The notes below the pieces were generated by a model, which was not told the origin of the DNA, did not search any database, and saw nothing but the letters and a program-made list of their open reading frames with translations. From Apostichopus japonicus (Eukaryota; Echinodermata; Holothuroidea; Aspidochirotida; Stichopodidae): 64,000 nt of DNA. The translations under genes and the position numbers were made by a program. Within the stretch, counting starts at the first letter, position 1; every line of letters begins with the position of its first letter. The stretch covers positions 37,476,501 through 37,540,500 of the forward strand of contig NC_092568.1 of assembly GCF_037975245.1 (NCBI RefSeq). Reading direction: 5' to 3'. Positions 15,201-23,973 of this stretch are shown here, piece after piece.

Positions 15201-18200
15201 TGTCACCTGTTAATGGCTTGAAATGGGCTACGAATAGTTACTCAAAATATCCATCTCAAAAAGTATCTCAGACAAACCATCCATCTGCAATCTTTACCAA
15301 AGTGTAAATTTTAATGGCATATTGCCTTCATTCCGACAATATTTTGTACTTATTTTCAGAATTATACCGTTTAGAACAAATAGAAATGTTACGAACTTGA
15401 AGTTCAACATACCTATTCGTTACCTATATAACTCCATTCAGGTTCAATTAGAATGTGTAAGCTTAGGCCAATCAAACTGAAAAGCAAATTGTACCATCGT
15501 AACTTGTTTAAAATTACTCTAAAACGTAATACCAGATTGATGTAAAGAAATAATAACAACTAGAAACTACTCCAATATAAAATATAACATTCCCTCTATA
15601 AGACATATCACTTACATTACCTTCCAAACAAATGCCGATTTCCAGCAAATTGAAAGTTGTAAACTAAGCTACGCAATTTTTTTTTTTTTTTTTTTTTTTG
15701 CAAACCGATGGTTAGGCTACATTTCCCATTGACCTAGTGTGGTTGTTAGGCTAACATGTGGTCGAAGATTGCAGTTTCCGTGGATATTTTTAGTTTTTAT
15801 TTGCGACACAACTAGAGCGAATAAACAGATGTCAAGTTTAGATTTCCATGCAGTTGATTTAGTGTGAAGTAAGGCTACTATGTGGTCGGAGATTTGTGAG
15901 GATTTAAGGTTATTTTCGCTGGTACTGCAGGCCGTAATTTACCACGGGAAGTTCCCGGTGATTGTGCGCGACCCTCTCGCACTGCTTCAAATTTTGATGC
16001 GGGGTGAAAAAACTGTTTGCGCGATTCGCGATGCAACTGCAATTCCTAGCTAAAGCAAACGCATGTCACAATTAATTTTACACAGACACCTGATATAAAG
16101 AGGGCGATTTTTTTTTATTTCATTTTTCTTTTTCGCACTCGTAATTGTGCTTTAGGAGGGCTTTTTAGCACTTGCGAGGGCGAATCGCCCGTTGCCCCCG
16201 CTTATTTCCTACCCTGTCCAGCACATTCCTGAATTCGCGAAATTGCTATTGCTGCTATGCTTACTGTGCCAAGAAATATGCAGCCAATAACCACGAAGGA
16301 AGCAAAATCGGCGACCCTGGCAGCCTAATTTGATGAAAGTATACACTGTGAAAGACGTATAGGGGGTGCCTTTTTTTAATATTTCGTAGTAAAAGAACAA
16401 ACCTAATTCATCAGTTGATATTTTCAACTTCCATGTTTTTGAATAATGATATTTTCACCTTCAATATGTTTTTGAATAATCGGTATGACATAACTGGTAT
16501 TCCACGTAATTTTTACCGATACCGATTATGTACCGATTATGCAATATTCGTACCGATTCCGATTAGGTTAATCGGTTGAACACTACACCAGTACTATCCT
16601 TAAATGGATGTTACGTAGAATTCAGCAGTACAGAATGTAATTAGCATGCAATACACTAAACTAACACCTCGCGTACCTAACTACAGAAAAGAAAATTGTT
16701 CGCGAGGGTAGCCATTTTCGTATATCTAACCTGTAGCTGTTATGAGTCATAGCCAATCTGCTACAAAACAGACTTGGGGGCGGGGCTTAATCATCAAAAA
16801 CGGACCTTTTTACTAAAAGTAGGGGCGGCAGCTCAGTGTTGTTTTAAGAAAGAAAAATCATTTAAACATCAAATAAAGCAAATAAAAGCCATTAAATGTC
16901 ATATAGATGTAGTAAAATTCTTATTAATACCTACCTGTAAACAACAAATGGAAGTTTAAAATTTTAATAAAATATATAATACATAGGACCCTATCTTAGA
17001 CGATACCACTGTTGAAAGACAGTTCTATTCTATTCTCTTTCATAAAACATAAGTTTTGGAGCGTGTGCAAAACAGGTGTGACAAAGTGTGTTTTCAGTCC
17101 AAATTGGCCCGATTTGGACATAAATCGGTGAAAAAGTCACAGAATGAGATACAATTCTGGAATAAAAAATAGTAACTTTTGTTGGTCTATATGATATATT
17201 CTTGCTCTGGAAATTCCAGAGAAAAAGAACTTTGTTTGAAGACGCTGAAAAATTTTTAAGAGAAGAGAAAGTCCCACTTACTGTTACAATATCTCTATAC
17301 ATGTAATGTATTGAGATAAAAACTGAAAATATTTTCACAGAAATATCAGCAAAGGCTACAAAATGGCTGAACAATTTGCTACTCTATTGAGTGAAAAATC
17401 CTGAGAAAATGCTAAATCTTACGACATTTGGTGGCTTTTTGCAATCAGGTTCAAATGTGAGTTACAACAATATTGACGACATGTTTGACGTCAACCATTT
17501 CACAGCCAAATATTATTTTTTTTTTAACTAATGGCTTGTGCGACACTAAAAACACCCAGTTTAATCGGGTCAATTGCAAATCATGTTGTGAACGATACTC
17601 AGCGGGTAGAGTCAAAAATAGTGTAAAATATGGAACAAATTCTTTAAGCTACTATGAATTTCTAAGCAATGGGAGAGACCAAATCAGTCTCAAATAATAC
17701 TCACCTTCTGAAACGCACTCCCTGATGACCGTTTGCCCGATAGGAAAGTTCTCCATGTGAGCAGAGACAAAGTCAAGCTTCCTCCGCATAGAAACGGCAT
17801 CTTCTGAAAGTTTGAAGCTAGAAACATCTCTCTGAACCTGTTCCTTCATGACCTTTATGATGACCTCTTGTAGATTCTCGGGGAAGGACTGTAAAATACT
17901 TGACAAATAGAGAGATTGGGAGATATGGAAGAGATCTGTTGCTAAACATGGCTGAGGATAGCAAACTGTGTGACATCCTTGTAAGAGAAAATATGATCAA
18001 ACCTTATAAACAGTACAGTATGCATAGTGTTGGAAAGATCTGCAATATCATACTCTTCAATGACATTGAGAAGGAGATATGGTTGTTCGGAGGGGTTACT
18101 ATCTCGACCGTATCTATCGCCTCCGATGATCAAACGACAGGAAGCAGACAATCAGAGACGAGGCAATAATTTCATGGCCATGAGTTCATCCAGGATATAG

Positions 18201-21200
18201 TTCTCCCTCCCCCCACAACCCACCCCCACAACCCGCACCCCTCCCTCCTCTTTCTTGATAACTTGATTTAGTACGTCTGCTGATTTTACCAACAAAATTA
18301 TTTGTAATGATATATTTGTGTCTCATATAAATACTTTGGTACTACATGTACCATTTACAACTATTAACTGACGAACATAAAGTGAATCTAATTTATATGA
18401 TATGAATTTCACCTGGATGTATCTCCTCTTAGGTGGATTTAAACATCTCCCAAAATCTGACTGTTGTTATCATGGCACTATCTGTCAGCCACCATTACCT
18501 ACAGTACATTTGTAGGTTTACACCAATACCTACAGAACATTTTTAGGTTTACACCAATACCTACAGTACATTTGTTGGTTTGTCTACCACTCTACAAGCT
18601 CCTTGAACAGAGATAACATAAGGCTTTAAGTTATATATATACCTGGCAATTGTTCTACTATTTGCAGACTTTGGTTCCACAGCTTTGTACATGTCAGCAA
18701 GGATCACAATGAGCTGCTCCTGATCCTTATCCAGACTATCATTCCACTGACATTTCTTTAAGTACTGAGCTATCTGCAAAATTTAAGGGAAAAACTCCAG
18801 TAAACTAGACTTTCATCCTTGCTTGATAAAACAATAATGTTTTTTTTCTTCTTCCCTTCCCTTTTGGTGTGTTCTCAAGCTATGCTGCATACTGTAGCCC
18901 ATGAGCTGCATTTGCTGTTGTTGTCAGTTTAAGGCTGTTTCATAGTCGCACCCTTAAACTACATTTATTTGTCACAGTTTTTCTAATTGGATGGACTAAT
19001 TGAGCATGAACTAACAGCTGTACTACTGTATGTGGACTAACAGAAATGAAAATAATGCTTGACAAGTCTTAAGTTTTAAAGTAACATTTTTACAAATAGA
19101 ATACTCAATTCCTCAAAAGGCTTCAAAAATATAACACTGAAGTGTACATGTTAAGATTATTGCAAATTTCTGAATTAAGGCTTTGGTTAAACAACTAAAG
19201 TAAGTGTTTTAAATTTGGTATTCCAAAACTATAACTATTTTGTGTATCAGTTACAAATGCAAGCAAAGACTAAGTTAAGGAAGATACTAGAAGTTAGGAA
19301 CAACCATCAAGTATTTATTTGGGTCACATTCCTCATTCAGGTCAACAGCCAGTCACATTTGATGATGTTGATTTTTGTCCCAGAAATCCAGAGGTTTAAG
19401 CATATGGATCCAGAATGCTCCACCATTGCTCACATTTTGTTCTATTGGGGAGGGGGGGGGGCATAGCTGAAAGTTTAAATTGATAATGAACACTATTAAC
19501 ACCTAAATTACTTAGTAAGTATGTAAAATGTAATCTCAGTCAAGTTTAACCTTTCTTAAGTGAGTCAACTGTTTCAACGAGTCTTCTTCCTGCAGACAGT
19601 TTACGAACATATTCCACAGGGATGATTCTTCAGCTTGCAAGGAAAGTTCTGTTACAATTGAGAAACAAGAGCATCAATGACGCAGTATCTCAATACTGGA
19701 AGTTTTAATTTTGATTCCTAATTTCAAATCTTTGCTCTGTCTCTACAATTATCAATCATGGTACAACAAATATATAACTTGCATTTTTGCTACTTTGCCA
19801 CGAATAGTCTCTGCAGGTTACACTTTATCCTGCTAGTCTTGCCTTTAGCGCTCATTGCCTGTTAGTCGAAAGAACGACGTTGCAAGGTTTAGTAATGTCA
19901 TAGAATATTTAAGAACTTGTTTTTTATGTGGTATCCTTCATCTTGGGTCAGTCTCTGTTGGACTTTTTGGTCATATAGTTTGACGTCAATGACAACGGCC
20001 AAATAAGAAGAGGCGAACAACTCGACCAGATTCTTGATGCCTGCCTTGAGAGCTAGGCCTATTGACCTACTGTATGTTACTGTAGACTGCAGTGGTGACT
20101 ACCATCAAAACTGTGTCCACTTCTAGATATCAAAACAACCCACGTTTTTCCATCTCAAGTTTTCTGACATGAAGATTTCATGGATTTATGACTTGGAAAA
20201 ATAATGTAAAAGAAGATTACAAGTTTTTATATGCAAGTGATGGGTGGCCTCTTCCTCCCCTAATAGCCACCTCAGTTCCTCTCCATTTTGTTATTTTATT
20301 TTAATTCTTTGTACATTTGATGTCAAACATTACAGGTTCAAAAGAAAGCTAAACATACTTCTTATAACCTTATACATCTTATATCCTTATAAATAAAACA
20401 TAACCTTATACAATTTTTATAGTCTTATAAAAGTTGTGATGCTATGGCCGGCTCCTCTTTTATACGTACCCATCAACAAACTTACCCTGGTCCTTCCTAG
20501 GAAGAGCTGTCTAAACACCAGTACAATGCTAATGTGGCTATCACTGAAAGCCTAATAGACCTAGGGGGCCTAGGCTAGGCCTATATATATATTGTTTTAA
20601 ATGCACTAGGCCTACAGTAAGTAGCCTTCAGAAATACAAGAATGTGTATACGTAATTATACAAAATACATGAAGGGCAATCAAACAAACTTATCATGGCC
20701 CTTGCTCTGAAAAGCTACCTGAACACCAGTACTATCCTTAAATGGAGGTTACAAAAACGAAGGCCTGATATAAAATGCACTTATATGTAATTAGCATGCA
20801 ATACACTACACCTGGCGTACCTAACTACAATACAAAAATTGGTCGCGAGGGTAGCCATTTTCGTATATCTAACATGTAGCTGCCATGAGTCATAGCCAAT
20901 CTGCTACAAAACAGACTTGGGGGCGGGGCTTAATCATCAAAAACGGACCTTTTTACTAAAAGTAGGGGCGGCAGCTCAGTGTTGTTTTAAGAAAGAAAAA
21001 TCATTTAAACATCAAATAAAGCAAATAAAAGCCATAAAATGTCATATACAGCTGGTAAAATTCTTATTAATACCTACCTGTAAACAACTAATGAAAGTTT
21101 AAAATGTTAATAAAATATATAATACATAGGACCCTATCTTAGACGATACCACTGTTGACAGACAATTCTATTCTATTCTCTTTCATAAAACATAAGTTTT

Positions 21201-21860
21201 GGAGCGTGTGCAAAAATGGGTTGTTTAAACTGGATTTCAGACCAAATTGGCCCGATTTGGACATAAATCGGTGAAGAAGTCATAGAATGAGATAAAATTC
21301 TCGAATAAAAAATGGTAACTTTTGTTGGCCTATATGATATATGCTTGCTCTGAAAATTCCAGAGAAAAAGAACTTTATATGAAGACGCTGAAAAATTTTT
21401 AAGAGAGGAGAGAGTCCCACTTACTGTTACAATATCTCTATACATGTAATGTATTGAGATAAAAACAAATATGTGTAAAAAGTGATGTAAAAGATTATAT
21501 TTCTTCAGAAGAAATTGATGAATATTCTAGTTTACTTTCAGTACTGTTACATAGTACGCATAGACACTAAATTGTGCAAAAAGAAATAAAAAATATTGAA
21601 AACTATTCTGTATGAAAGGAAAAGAGGCGATGCATGCCAATGGCTATCAATTTAAATTTTTAATATAAATTATGGAAATATATCAAGGATGAAAAAGAAA
21701 TACTAGTCAGACTAAAAACAGGATAAGAGTTACTGTAATATCAAACAAATTTAAAAATAGAAGGTACTCTGTATATGTGACAGAGATGAAGATTAAAATT
21801 GATACCTTGCAGATTTAACAAAACCAGATCCATGTTGAAATTGTTTGCCAGTGTTGGATT
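44..21860 (-). CDS. THADA: THADA orthologue (tRNA 2'-O-methylation cofactor family), 5' half, 21 exons
   Basis: Large HEAT/ARM-like repeat protein of the THADA/Trm732 family. Yeast Trm732 partners Trm7 in 2'-O-methylation of tRNA position 32, and human THADA is linked to metabolism and thyroid adenoma; applying those roles here is inference. Exons (minus strand, 5' to 3'): 21860-21806, 19648-19551, 18773-18643, 17898-17705, 13549-13501, 11702-11524, 10366-10275, 9562-9342, 9060-8886, 8429-8363, 7881-7688, 7039-6812, 6230-5973, 5350-5195, 4439-4323, 3712-3598, 2854-2703, 2268-2147, 2011-1713, 1086-947, 240-44. They code for about 1,080 residues. Translation follows human THADA (about 1,950 aa) in order and ends in the DUF2428 region with MVLVCCWRSMKEV, nearly identical to human. 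Splice phases agree at all junctions except 2703/2268. The 5' end is unresolved: the ATG at 21833 is possible, but an upstream exon may exist. The C-terminal half lies beyond the left edge. Confidence 0.93.
947..1086 (-). CDS. THADA: THADA exon 20
   Basis: Acceptor CTTATTTCAG, donor G|gttaga. It encodes EVINESGWLDLFQKILSLSL through SSPEGYIPETSDDT. Human has SPVIQSSSPEGLIPMDTD here. The shared codon with exon 19 is Arg and with exon 21 is Glu. Confidence 0.93.
1713..2011 (-). CDS. THADA: THADA exon 19
   Basis: Acceptor TTGGCTAG, donor AG|gtaaag. It encodes NPDELHKMYQCALRLAASSK through CETAAYLLRLLAQQ to GPMYGILHCVRALLSDIVP. It matches human LFQAALELSTSTKPYDC and the highly conserved PMYG.VHC motif. 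Confidence 0.94.
2147..2268 (-). CDS. THADA: THADA exon 18
   Basis: Acceptor ATCTGCAG, donor CAG|gtttaa. One frame is open: GECNLSSLAELDKAVMIAPS and on to PFKATVEEWQQ. It joins exon 19 in phase 0. It appears as an insertion of about 40 residues relative to human THADA. The 5' phase disagrees with exon 17. Confidence 0.7.
2703..2854 (-). CDS. THADA: THADA exon 17
   Basis: Acceptor GCTTCCTAG. It encodes DKCAILDYKALWDSRNSGLL through FDLNKVMTFDLLKEITQECL, matching human DVKILAFDLLMKLS. The obvious donor GAA|gtatgt gives phase 0, but exon 18 enters in phase 2, so this 3' boundary is uncertain. A weaker donor at T|gtcttg a few codons earlier would restore phase. Confidence 0.85.
3259..3356. repeat. 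TTGCAATG-type microsatellite
   Basis: Run of degenerate TTGCA/TTGCAATG units in the intron between THADA exons 16 and 17. It explains the repetitive Cys-rich reading frame seen there. Confidence 0.8.
3598..3712 (-). CDS. THADA: THADA exon 16
   Basis: Acceptor GTAAAACAG, donor G|gtataa. It encodes SFLENLWHLLMEGLSPGYSY and ends IVRSIFK, matching human SICNSLFEALFPGSSYSTR. Leaves in phase 1; the joined codon is Asp. Confidence 0.92.
4323..4439 (-). CDS. THADA: THADA exon 15
   Basis: Acceptor CTCTTTAAG, donor AAG|gtagga. It encodes MLYRLKDSSKSFEKSVKKSQ and ends KLNVYK, parallel to human LFCRIQESSQVLYK. It is 39 codons, phase 0 at both ends. Confidence 0.9.
5195..5350 (-). CDS. THADA: THADA exon 14
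   Basis: Acceptor TTTTTAAAG, donor AAA|gtaagt. It encodes IILDALGLLCDSKKTTEELS and ends FRQQLLAMMKK, matching human IDTLGLLCESNRSTE...VRQQICSLLKK closely. It is 52 codons. Confidence 0.93.
5973..6230 (-). CDS. THADA: THADA exon 13
   Basis: Acceptor ATATTTCAG, donor CAA|gtaagt. It encodes YFIPKVLKCNPPCLSFVVSS (human YYLPKLLSYSPESLQYMV) through LNILIMWLKVARSVGVLKHG to LSHRDNQ. It is 86 codons with no split codon. Confidence 0.92.
6812..7039 (-). CDS. THADA: THADA exon 12
   Basis: Encodes LLHSLHHAVLIESVMISFVG through WCTVWIKPSLTILL to ERYLSQ. The acceptor after CACAAGCAG is chosen because it gives phase 0, as required by exon 11; the nearer CATGCAG would break frame. Donor CAG|gtgagt. Confidence 0.88.
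7688..7881 (-). CDS. THADA: THADA exon 11
   Basis: Acceptor ACGACAG, donor TAC|gtgagt. It encodes YSSEDPFMSNIFQTLMTSSW and ends MTEQSIAPY, matching human DPFFVELTESLL...QSLVPY. Confidence 0.92.
8363..8429 (-). CDS. THADA: THADA exon 10 (67 bp)
   Basis: Acceptor CTTCTTCACAG, donor G|gtaaag. It encodes GIRHQCRSIFENLIETHII, which aligns to human ALRHQTKIMFKNLLQMHRL directly after the HWEHPLD motif. It joins the next exon through a shared Gly codon. Found from homology and phase. Confidence 0.9.
8886..9060 (-). CDS. THADA: THADA exon 9
   Basis: Acceptor CTTTACAG, donor GAT|gtaagc. It encodes LTEASSSLCAARTIVQWG and ends YIWKSWDHPVD, matching human YVYTHWEHPLD. Leaves in phase 0. Confidence 0.9.
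9342..9562 (-). CDS. THADA: THADA exon 8
   Basis: Acceptor GCTGACAG, donor AG|gtaagt. It encodes LLCLLGNNAGQKDIAVTMTT through LFLLHGILAMHSP to WELMNLSD. It corresponds to the human segment around LCQGTLAML. It enters in phase 0 and leaves in phase 2. Confidence 0.88.
10275..10366 (-). CDS. THADA: THADA exon 7
   Basis: Acceptor GATGTAG, donor CAG|gtctgt. It encodes MFSLDCRSAAGLTVALIAKL and on to DASLKQ, parallel to human STSGLAIILFIKT. It enters in phase 2 and leaves in phase 0. Confidence 0.87.
10626..11000. repeat. 88-90 bp minisatellite in THADA intron
   Basis: The phrase CTTTCCATGGTCTCTCTCTG recurs near 10628, 10718, 10805, 10894 and 10981, each followed by TCAATCCAGAAAT and a GTACATGTGAGACCCTG-like block. 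That is about four units of 87-90 bp, only slightly diverged. No coding frame persists across units. Confidence 0.9.
11524..11702 (-). CDS. THADA: THADA exon 6
   Basis: Encodes NSVSVVRKTEFMNHCLACLK and continues to LEGVTDHSLQVLND. The acceptor after CCAAACAG (start 11702) is chosen over the CAG 12 bases further on because it restores phase with the 49-bp exon. The donor G|gtaaag leaves in phase 1. Confidence 0.85.
11818..12530 (+). repeat. Tandem repeat array shared with the 23.57-23.93 kb region
   Basis: It begins with a C-rich stretch after GACCTGTCCACC and TATTTAAATATTCAGGCAGA. Diverged units then follow, each with CAGTCCATCACAATTTGATA and TTTGCA(A/T)TTAAATTTATTGGTT. The same block, with fewer units, lies directly upstream of the secreted-protein gene at 23.97 kb and in the same orientation. 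It sits inside the intron between THADA exons 5 and 6. Confidence 0.85.
12531..12670 (+). pseudogene. Truncated copy of exon 2 of the 23974-25758 gene
   Basis: About 140 bases nearly identical to 25117-25255. The frame reads TLNRELSCEMKDRFTVSFTS and then LLFQRPFVSKSGPC before a stop, where the intact gene continues GHGLLDLVKF. It starts abruptly at the end of the repeat array, so exon 1, the intron and the start of exon 2 are missing. It lies antisense within a THADA intron. Not expected to be functional. Confidence 0.9.
13501..13549 (-). CDS. THADA: THADA exon 5 (49-bp micro-exon)
   Basis: Acceptor with a long pyrimidine tract ending CATATAG, donor AAG|gtgagc. Only one frame is open and it encodes LPFCHQCLGQIIDLT. 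Phase 2 entry and phase 2 exit fit exons 4 and 6 exactly. The exon is too short to appear as a stand-alone reading frame and was found from splice sites and phase. Confidence 0.8.
13872..17326 (+). repeat. 1.8 kb dispersed repeat, copy 1 (interrupted by a hAT-like insertion)
   Basis: From CAAGAGCATCAATGATGCAG to GTATTGAGATAAAAAC this matches 19665-21467 base for base over most of its length, once the insertion at 14948-16585 is removed. Both copies have TATCTCAATAC near the left end and its complement near the right end, hinting at degenerate terminal inverted repeats. No transposase recognised. Lies in the intron between THADA exons 4 and 5. Confidence 0.88.
14948..16585. mobile_element. hAT-like non-autonomous DNA transposon
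   Basis: 1,638 bp bounded by a perfect 17-bp terminal inverted repeat, TAGTGTTCAACCGATTA and its complement. The flanks are CACCATTA at 14940-14947 and CACCAGTA at 16586-16593, an 8-bp target duplication with one mismatch. The paralogous repeat at 20.73 kb has a single uninterrupted CACCAGTA, which is the empty site. Both ends contain many CCGATTA/TAATCGG subterminal repeats. An 8-bp duplication and a TAGTG start are typical of the hAT superfamily. No intact transposase frame is visible. Confidence 0.9.
17705..17898 (-). CDS. THADA: THADA exon 4
   Basis: Encodes SILQSFPENLQEVIIKVMKE and onward to MENFPIGQTVIRECVSE, matching human SLNSLPDFFLPEA...CMENF. Two acceptors are possible. The one after GTCAAG (start 17898) keeps phase with exon 3 and extends the human match, so it is preferred over the TTACAG ten bases downstream. 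The donor G|gtgagt is strong and leaves in phase 1. Confidence 0.87.
18643..18773 (-). CDS. THADA: THADA exon 3
   Basis: Acceptor TTTTGCAG, donor AG|gtatat. It encodes IAQYLKKCQWNDSLDKDQEQ through ADMYKAVEP to SRTIA, parallel to the human YIKQIVPLLEKA segment. It enters in phase 0 and leaves in phase 2. Confidence 0.87.
19551..19648 (-). CDS. THADA: THADA exon 2
   Basis: Acceptor TTGTAACAG, donor AAG|gttaaac. The exon encodes LSLQAEESSLWNMFVNCLQ and continues to LTHLRK. It matches the N-terminal human segment around NLASLLLHCVQL. It enters in phase 2, completing Glu with exon 1, and leaves in phase 0. Confidence 0.85.
19665..21467 (+). repeat. 1.8 kb dispersed repeat, copy 2 (uninterrupted)
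   Basis: Second copy of the repeat at 13872-17326, in the same orientation and inside the intron between THADA exons 1 and 2. It lacks the hAT-like insertion. A 61-codon plus-strand frame and a minus-strand frame of similar length survive in both copies, but neither is recognisable. Confidence 0.88.
21806..21860 (-). CDS. THADA: THADA exon 1 (first recognised)
   Basis: Preceded by a pyrimidine-rich tract ending CACAG and followed by G|gtatca. It encodes NPTLANNFNMDLVLLNLQ and ends in phase 1; the shared codon becomes Glu when joined to the next exon. An in-frame ATG at 21833 could start the protein about 11 residues shorter than human THADA. Because the frame is also open upstream through a good acceptor, an additional 5' exon cannot be excluded. 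Confidence 0.75.
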
Positions 21861-22380
21861 CTGTGGACATAAAGATGGCAAAATGACCAATTTACCTTTC
21901 TTGTCCAGACGGAAAAGATTACAAATGTGCACTAAAACCAACTACTAACATGAAAGAGGTTATAACAATCTGAATAAGGTGTTGTTGGTGAAATTCTTTT
22001 AAAGATAACAAAGTAGGATTTTGCCCAATTCTCTCTACTTTTCTCAAGTCTACCAATTGATGTTTTTCCTAGTCTCTCAAGTTTGGGATGAAAAACGGTT
22101 AATCTCCCTATTTTTGTGAATGACAGATTAGTAGATGTTACATGTATTGCTAATACTTACCAATTGAGATATTGTTGTTAATTTATTTTACAACCAGAAT
22201 GCTGTTTTCAATGGTACAGTATTGTAACACATGTATTCAATTTGATGATTATGAATGATGTGAAATTTGTGAATTAAAGGACTTTCAGCAACCTTGTATA
22301 ATAAAATACTTTGGTAGGTAAAACACTTGGGAACAAGCTAAAGTAGTAATTTATATAACAAAGTGGCAAGTTTGATATAA

Positions 22381-22666
22381 GGCCGTGGCTATTCTTACGA
22401 CGAGTCGTAACAATTATTTATAAACTATTCTTACGACAAAGGCAAATTCAAGCGCAGTAAAGTAAATAAAGCAACTGCGCATGTAGTAGGGGTAACCCTA
22501 ACCCTAAACATAACCCTAAACCTCAATCCTAACCCTTACCCTAACCCTAACCGGAAATTATTGTTTCTCCTCGTCGTAAAAATAGTACTCCTGGTAATGA
22601 AAATAGCAACTGCGCATGCGTAGTCGGGAATTATTCTTACGACTAGTCGTAACAATAGCCACTTTG
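22381..22666. mobile_element. MITE with telomere-type (TAACCC)n core
   Basis: Terminal inverted repeats GTGGCTATTCTTACGAC and GTCGTAACAATAGCCAC enclose 286 bp. Each arm itself holds the small palindrome TTACGAC.AGTCGTAA. The core at about 22492-22552 is a degenerate run of CCCTAA units, and CAACTGCGCATG flanks it twice. TTGATATAA occurs at 22372-22380 and 22667-22675 and looks like a 9-bp target duplication. Family not named; a 9-bp duplication is typical of Mutator-like elements. Confidence 0.8.
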
Positions 22667-23569
22667 TTGATATAAAGCATTGTTAAATGTAAACATTAAA
22701 TTGATATATTGCTAATCAAGTAGAAAACATTATGAAGAAAGGAAAATAGTTCACATGCCTACCTACTGAATTTCAAAGGTAGAGATTGTTACGACATTGT
22801 TTTGTTCATGAAATATTTCAATGTTATCTAATCAAATAACTAGTCAATGGCATTGTACAATATAAGTTGATTCGCGGAACTGATTCTAATATGCAAGAAA
22901 CAAAGCATATCTGCAGTTTCGAATATGAAACGAGGTAGTAGCAAAATAAGTGACGTACCAAATAACAAAAACTCCAGGTTAAGAGAAACTATTAAAAAGT
23001 TTTGAAATGGTATGCTGTCATTATCATGAATCCAATAACTTGTGTCAATCGGATAGAAAATCACTCATGGTTTCGGGTATGTCGCGCAAAACGAGAATCT
23101 TGTGCGTTGCTCTGTACTGAGGTGCACTGGTGTAAAGTAGATCCTATTGACATGCAATATCGAAATACAGTATAGCTAATCTTTCCAAAGGACCGATGAT
23201 TCTCACGTGTCGTAACATCGTAAGGATCATATGGTTACAGTTTCGATGTAAGGGTGCGGGGGGGGGGGCGGGAACTGGGGTTGATAGTGGATCAATTCAT
23301 TTGGTTGTCTTGAAGATATTTATATTACATTATACGAGAAACAAACACATGTGTATGTCTATCTGTTTTGTTAAAATGTCCTTTCACAAATAGCATATGC
23401 AACCTGAACAGAATACATATTTCATATTTCAGTTTGGTCATTTAGTGAAATTCATTTGTTGCAGTTGATTTATGGTTGAGAGAATATAATTGCTATATAT
23501 AAATTCAAGTCAATTTTTAAGTGTATTTTTTTTCCATACGGATTTGATAACCCTTCTTGCGGGACTCAG

Positions 23570-23935
23570 AATTGTCCACCCCCATCCCCACCCCCCACCC
23601 CAAATAAAATACACTTTCCCAGCAGTGATATATATTTAAATATTCAGGCAGATTTTTTCAATTAAAATGCAATGTATTCTACAGCTTTTAATATTCCTTA
23701 TAGATTAATTAGTCTTATTTAACCAGGATGTGCCAGGTTTATATTGTCACGAAATGCAGTATAACTTTGCATTTAAATTTATTGGTTACGGTAATATGCT
23801 CCATAAGTGTTAATTCTACAGTCCATCACAATTTGATATCAACTTAAATTAAGTTAACTTTGTAATTAAATTTATTGGTTGTGGTATAAAACTCAAAAAG
23901 TGTTAATGCTACAGTCCATCACAACTTGATATGAA
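23570..23935 (+). repeat. Repeat block upstream of the secreted-protein gene
   Basis: Shares the C-rich start, TATTTAAATATTCAGGCAGA and the CAGTCCATCACAA units with 11818-12530. It ends about 40 bases before the predicted start codon at 23974, so it may contain the promoter. No clear TATA box was identified. Confidence 0.8.
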
Positions 23936-23973
23936 CAAGTTTAAAAGCCATCAGTTTATTAAGTGATACAATC

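Noticed and set aside
16774-16959. 61-codon frame conserved in both copies of the 1.8 kb repeat
   Set aside because: Starts at a non-ATG codon and the conservation is explained by recent duplication of the whole unit.
17900-18169. 89-codon plus-strand frame opposite THADA exon 4 and the adjacent intron
   Set aside because: No motif, and the minus strand holds a confirmed THADA exon. The minus-strand frame at 17942-18151 was also tested as an extra THADA exon, but exons 3 and 4 join directly in phase and match human THADA without a gap.
23043-23085. ATG with fair context on the minus strand (ACCATGAGTG) as the THADA start
   Set aside because: The frame stops after seven codons and no donor in phase with exon 1 is visible.
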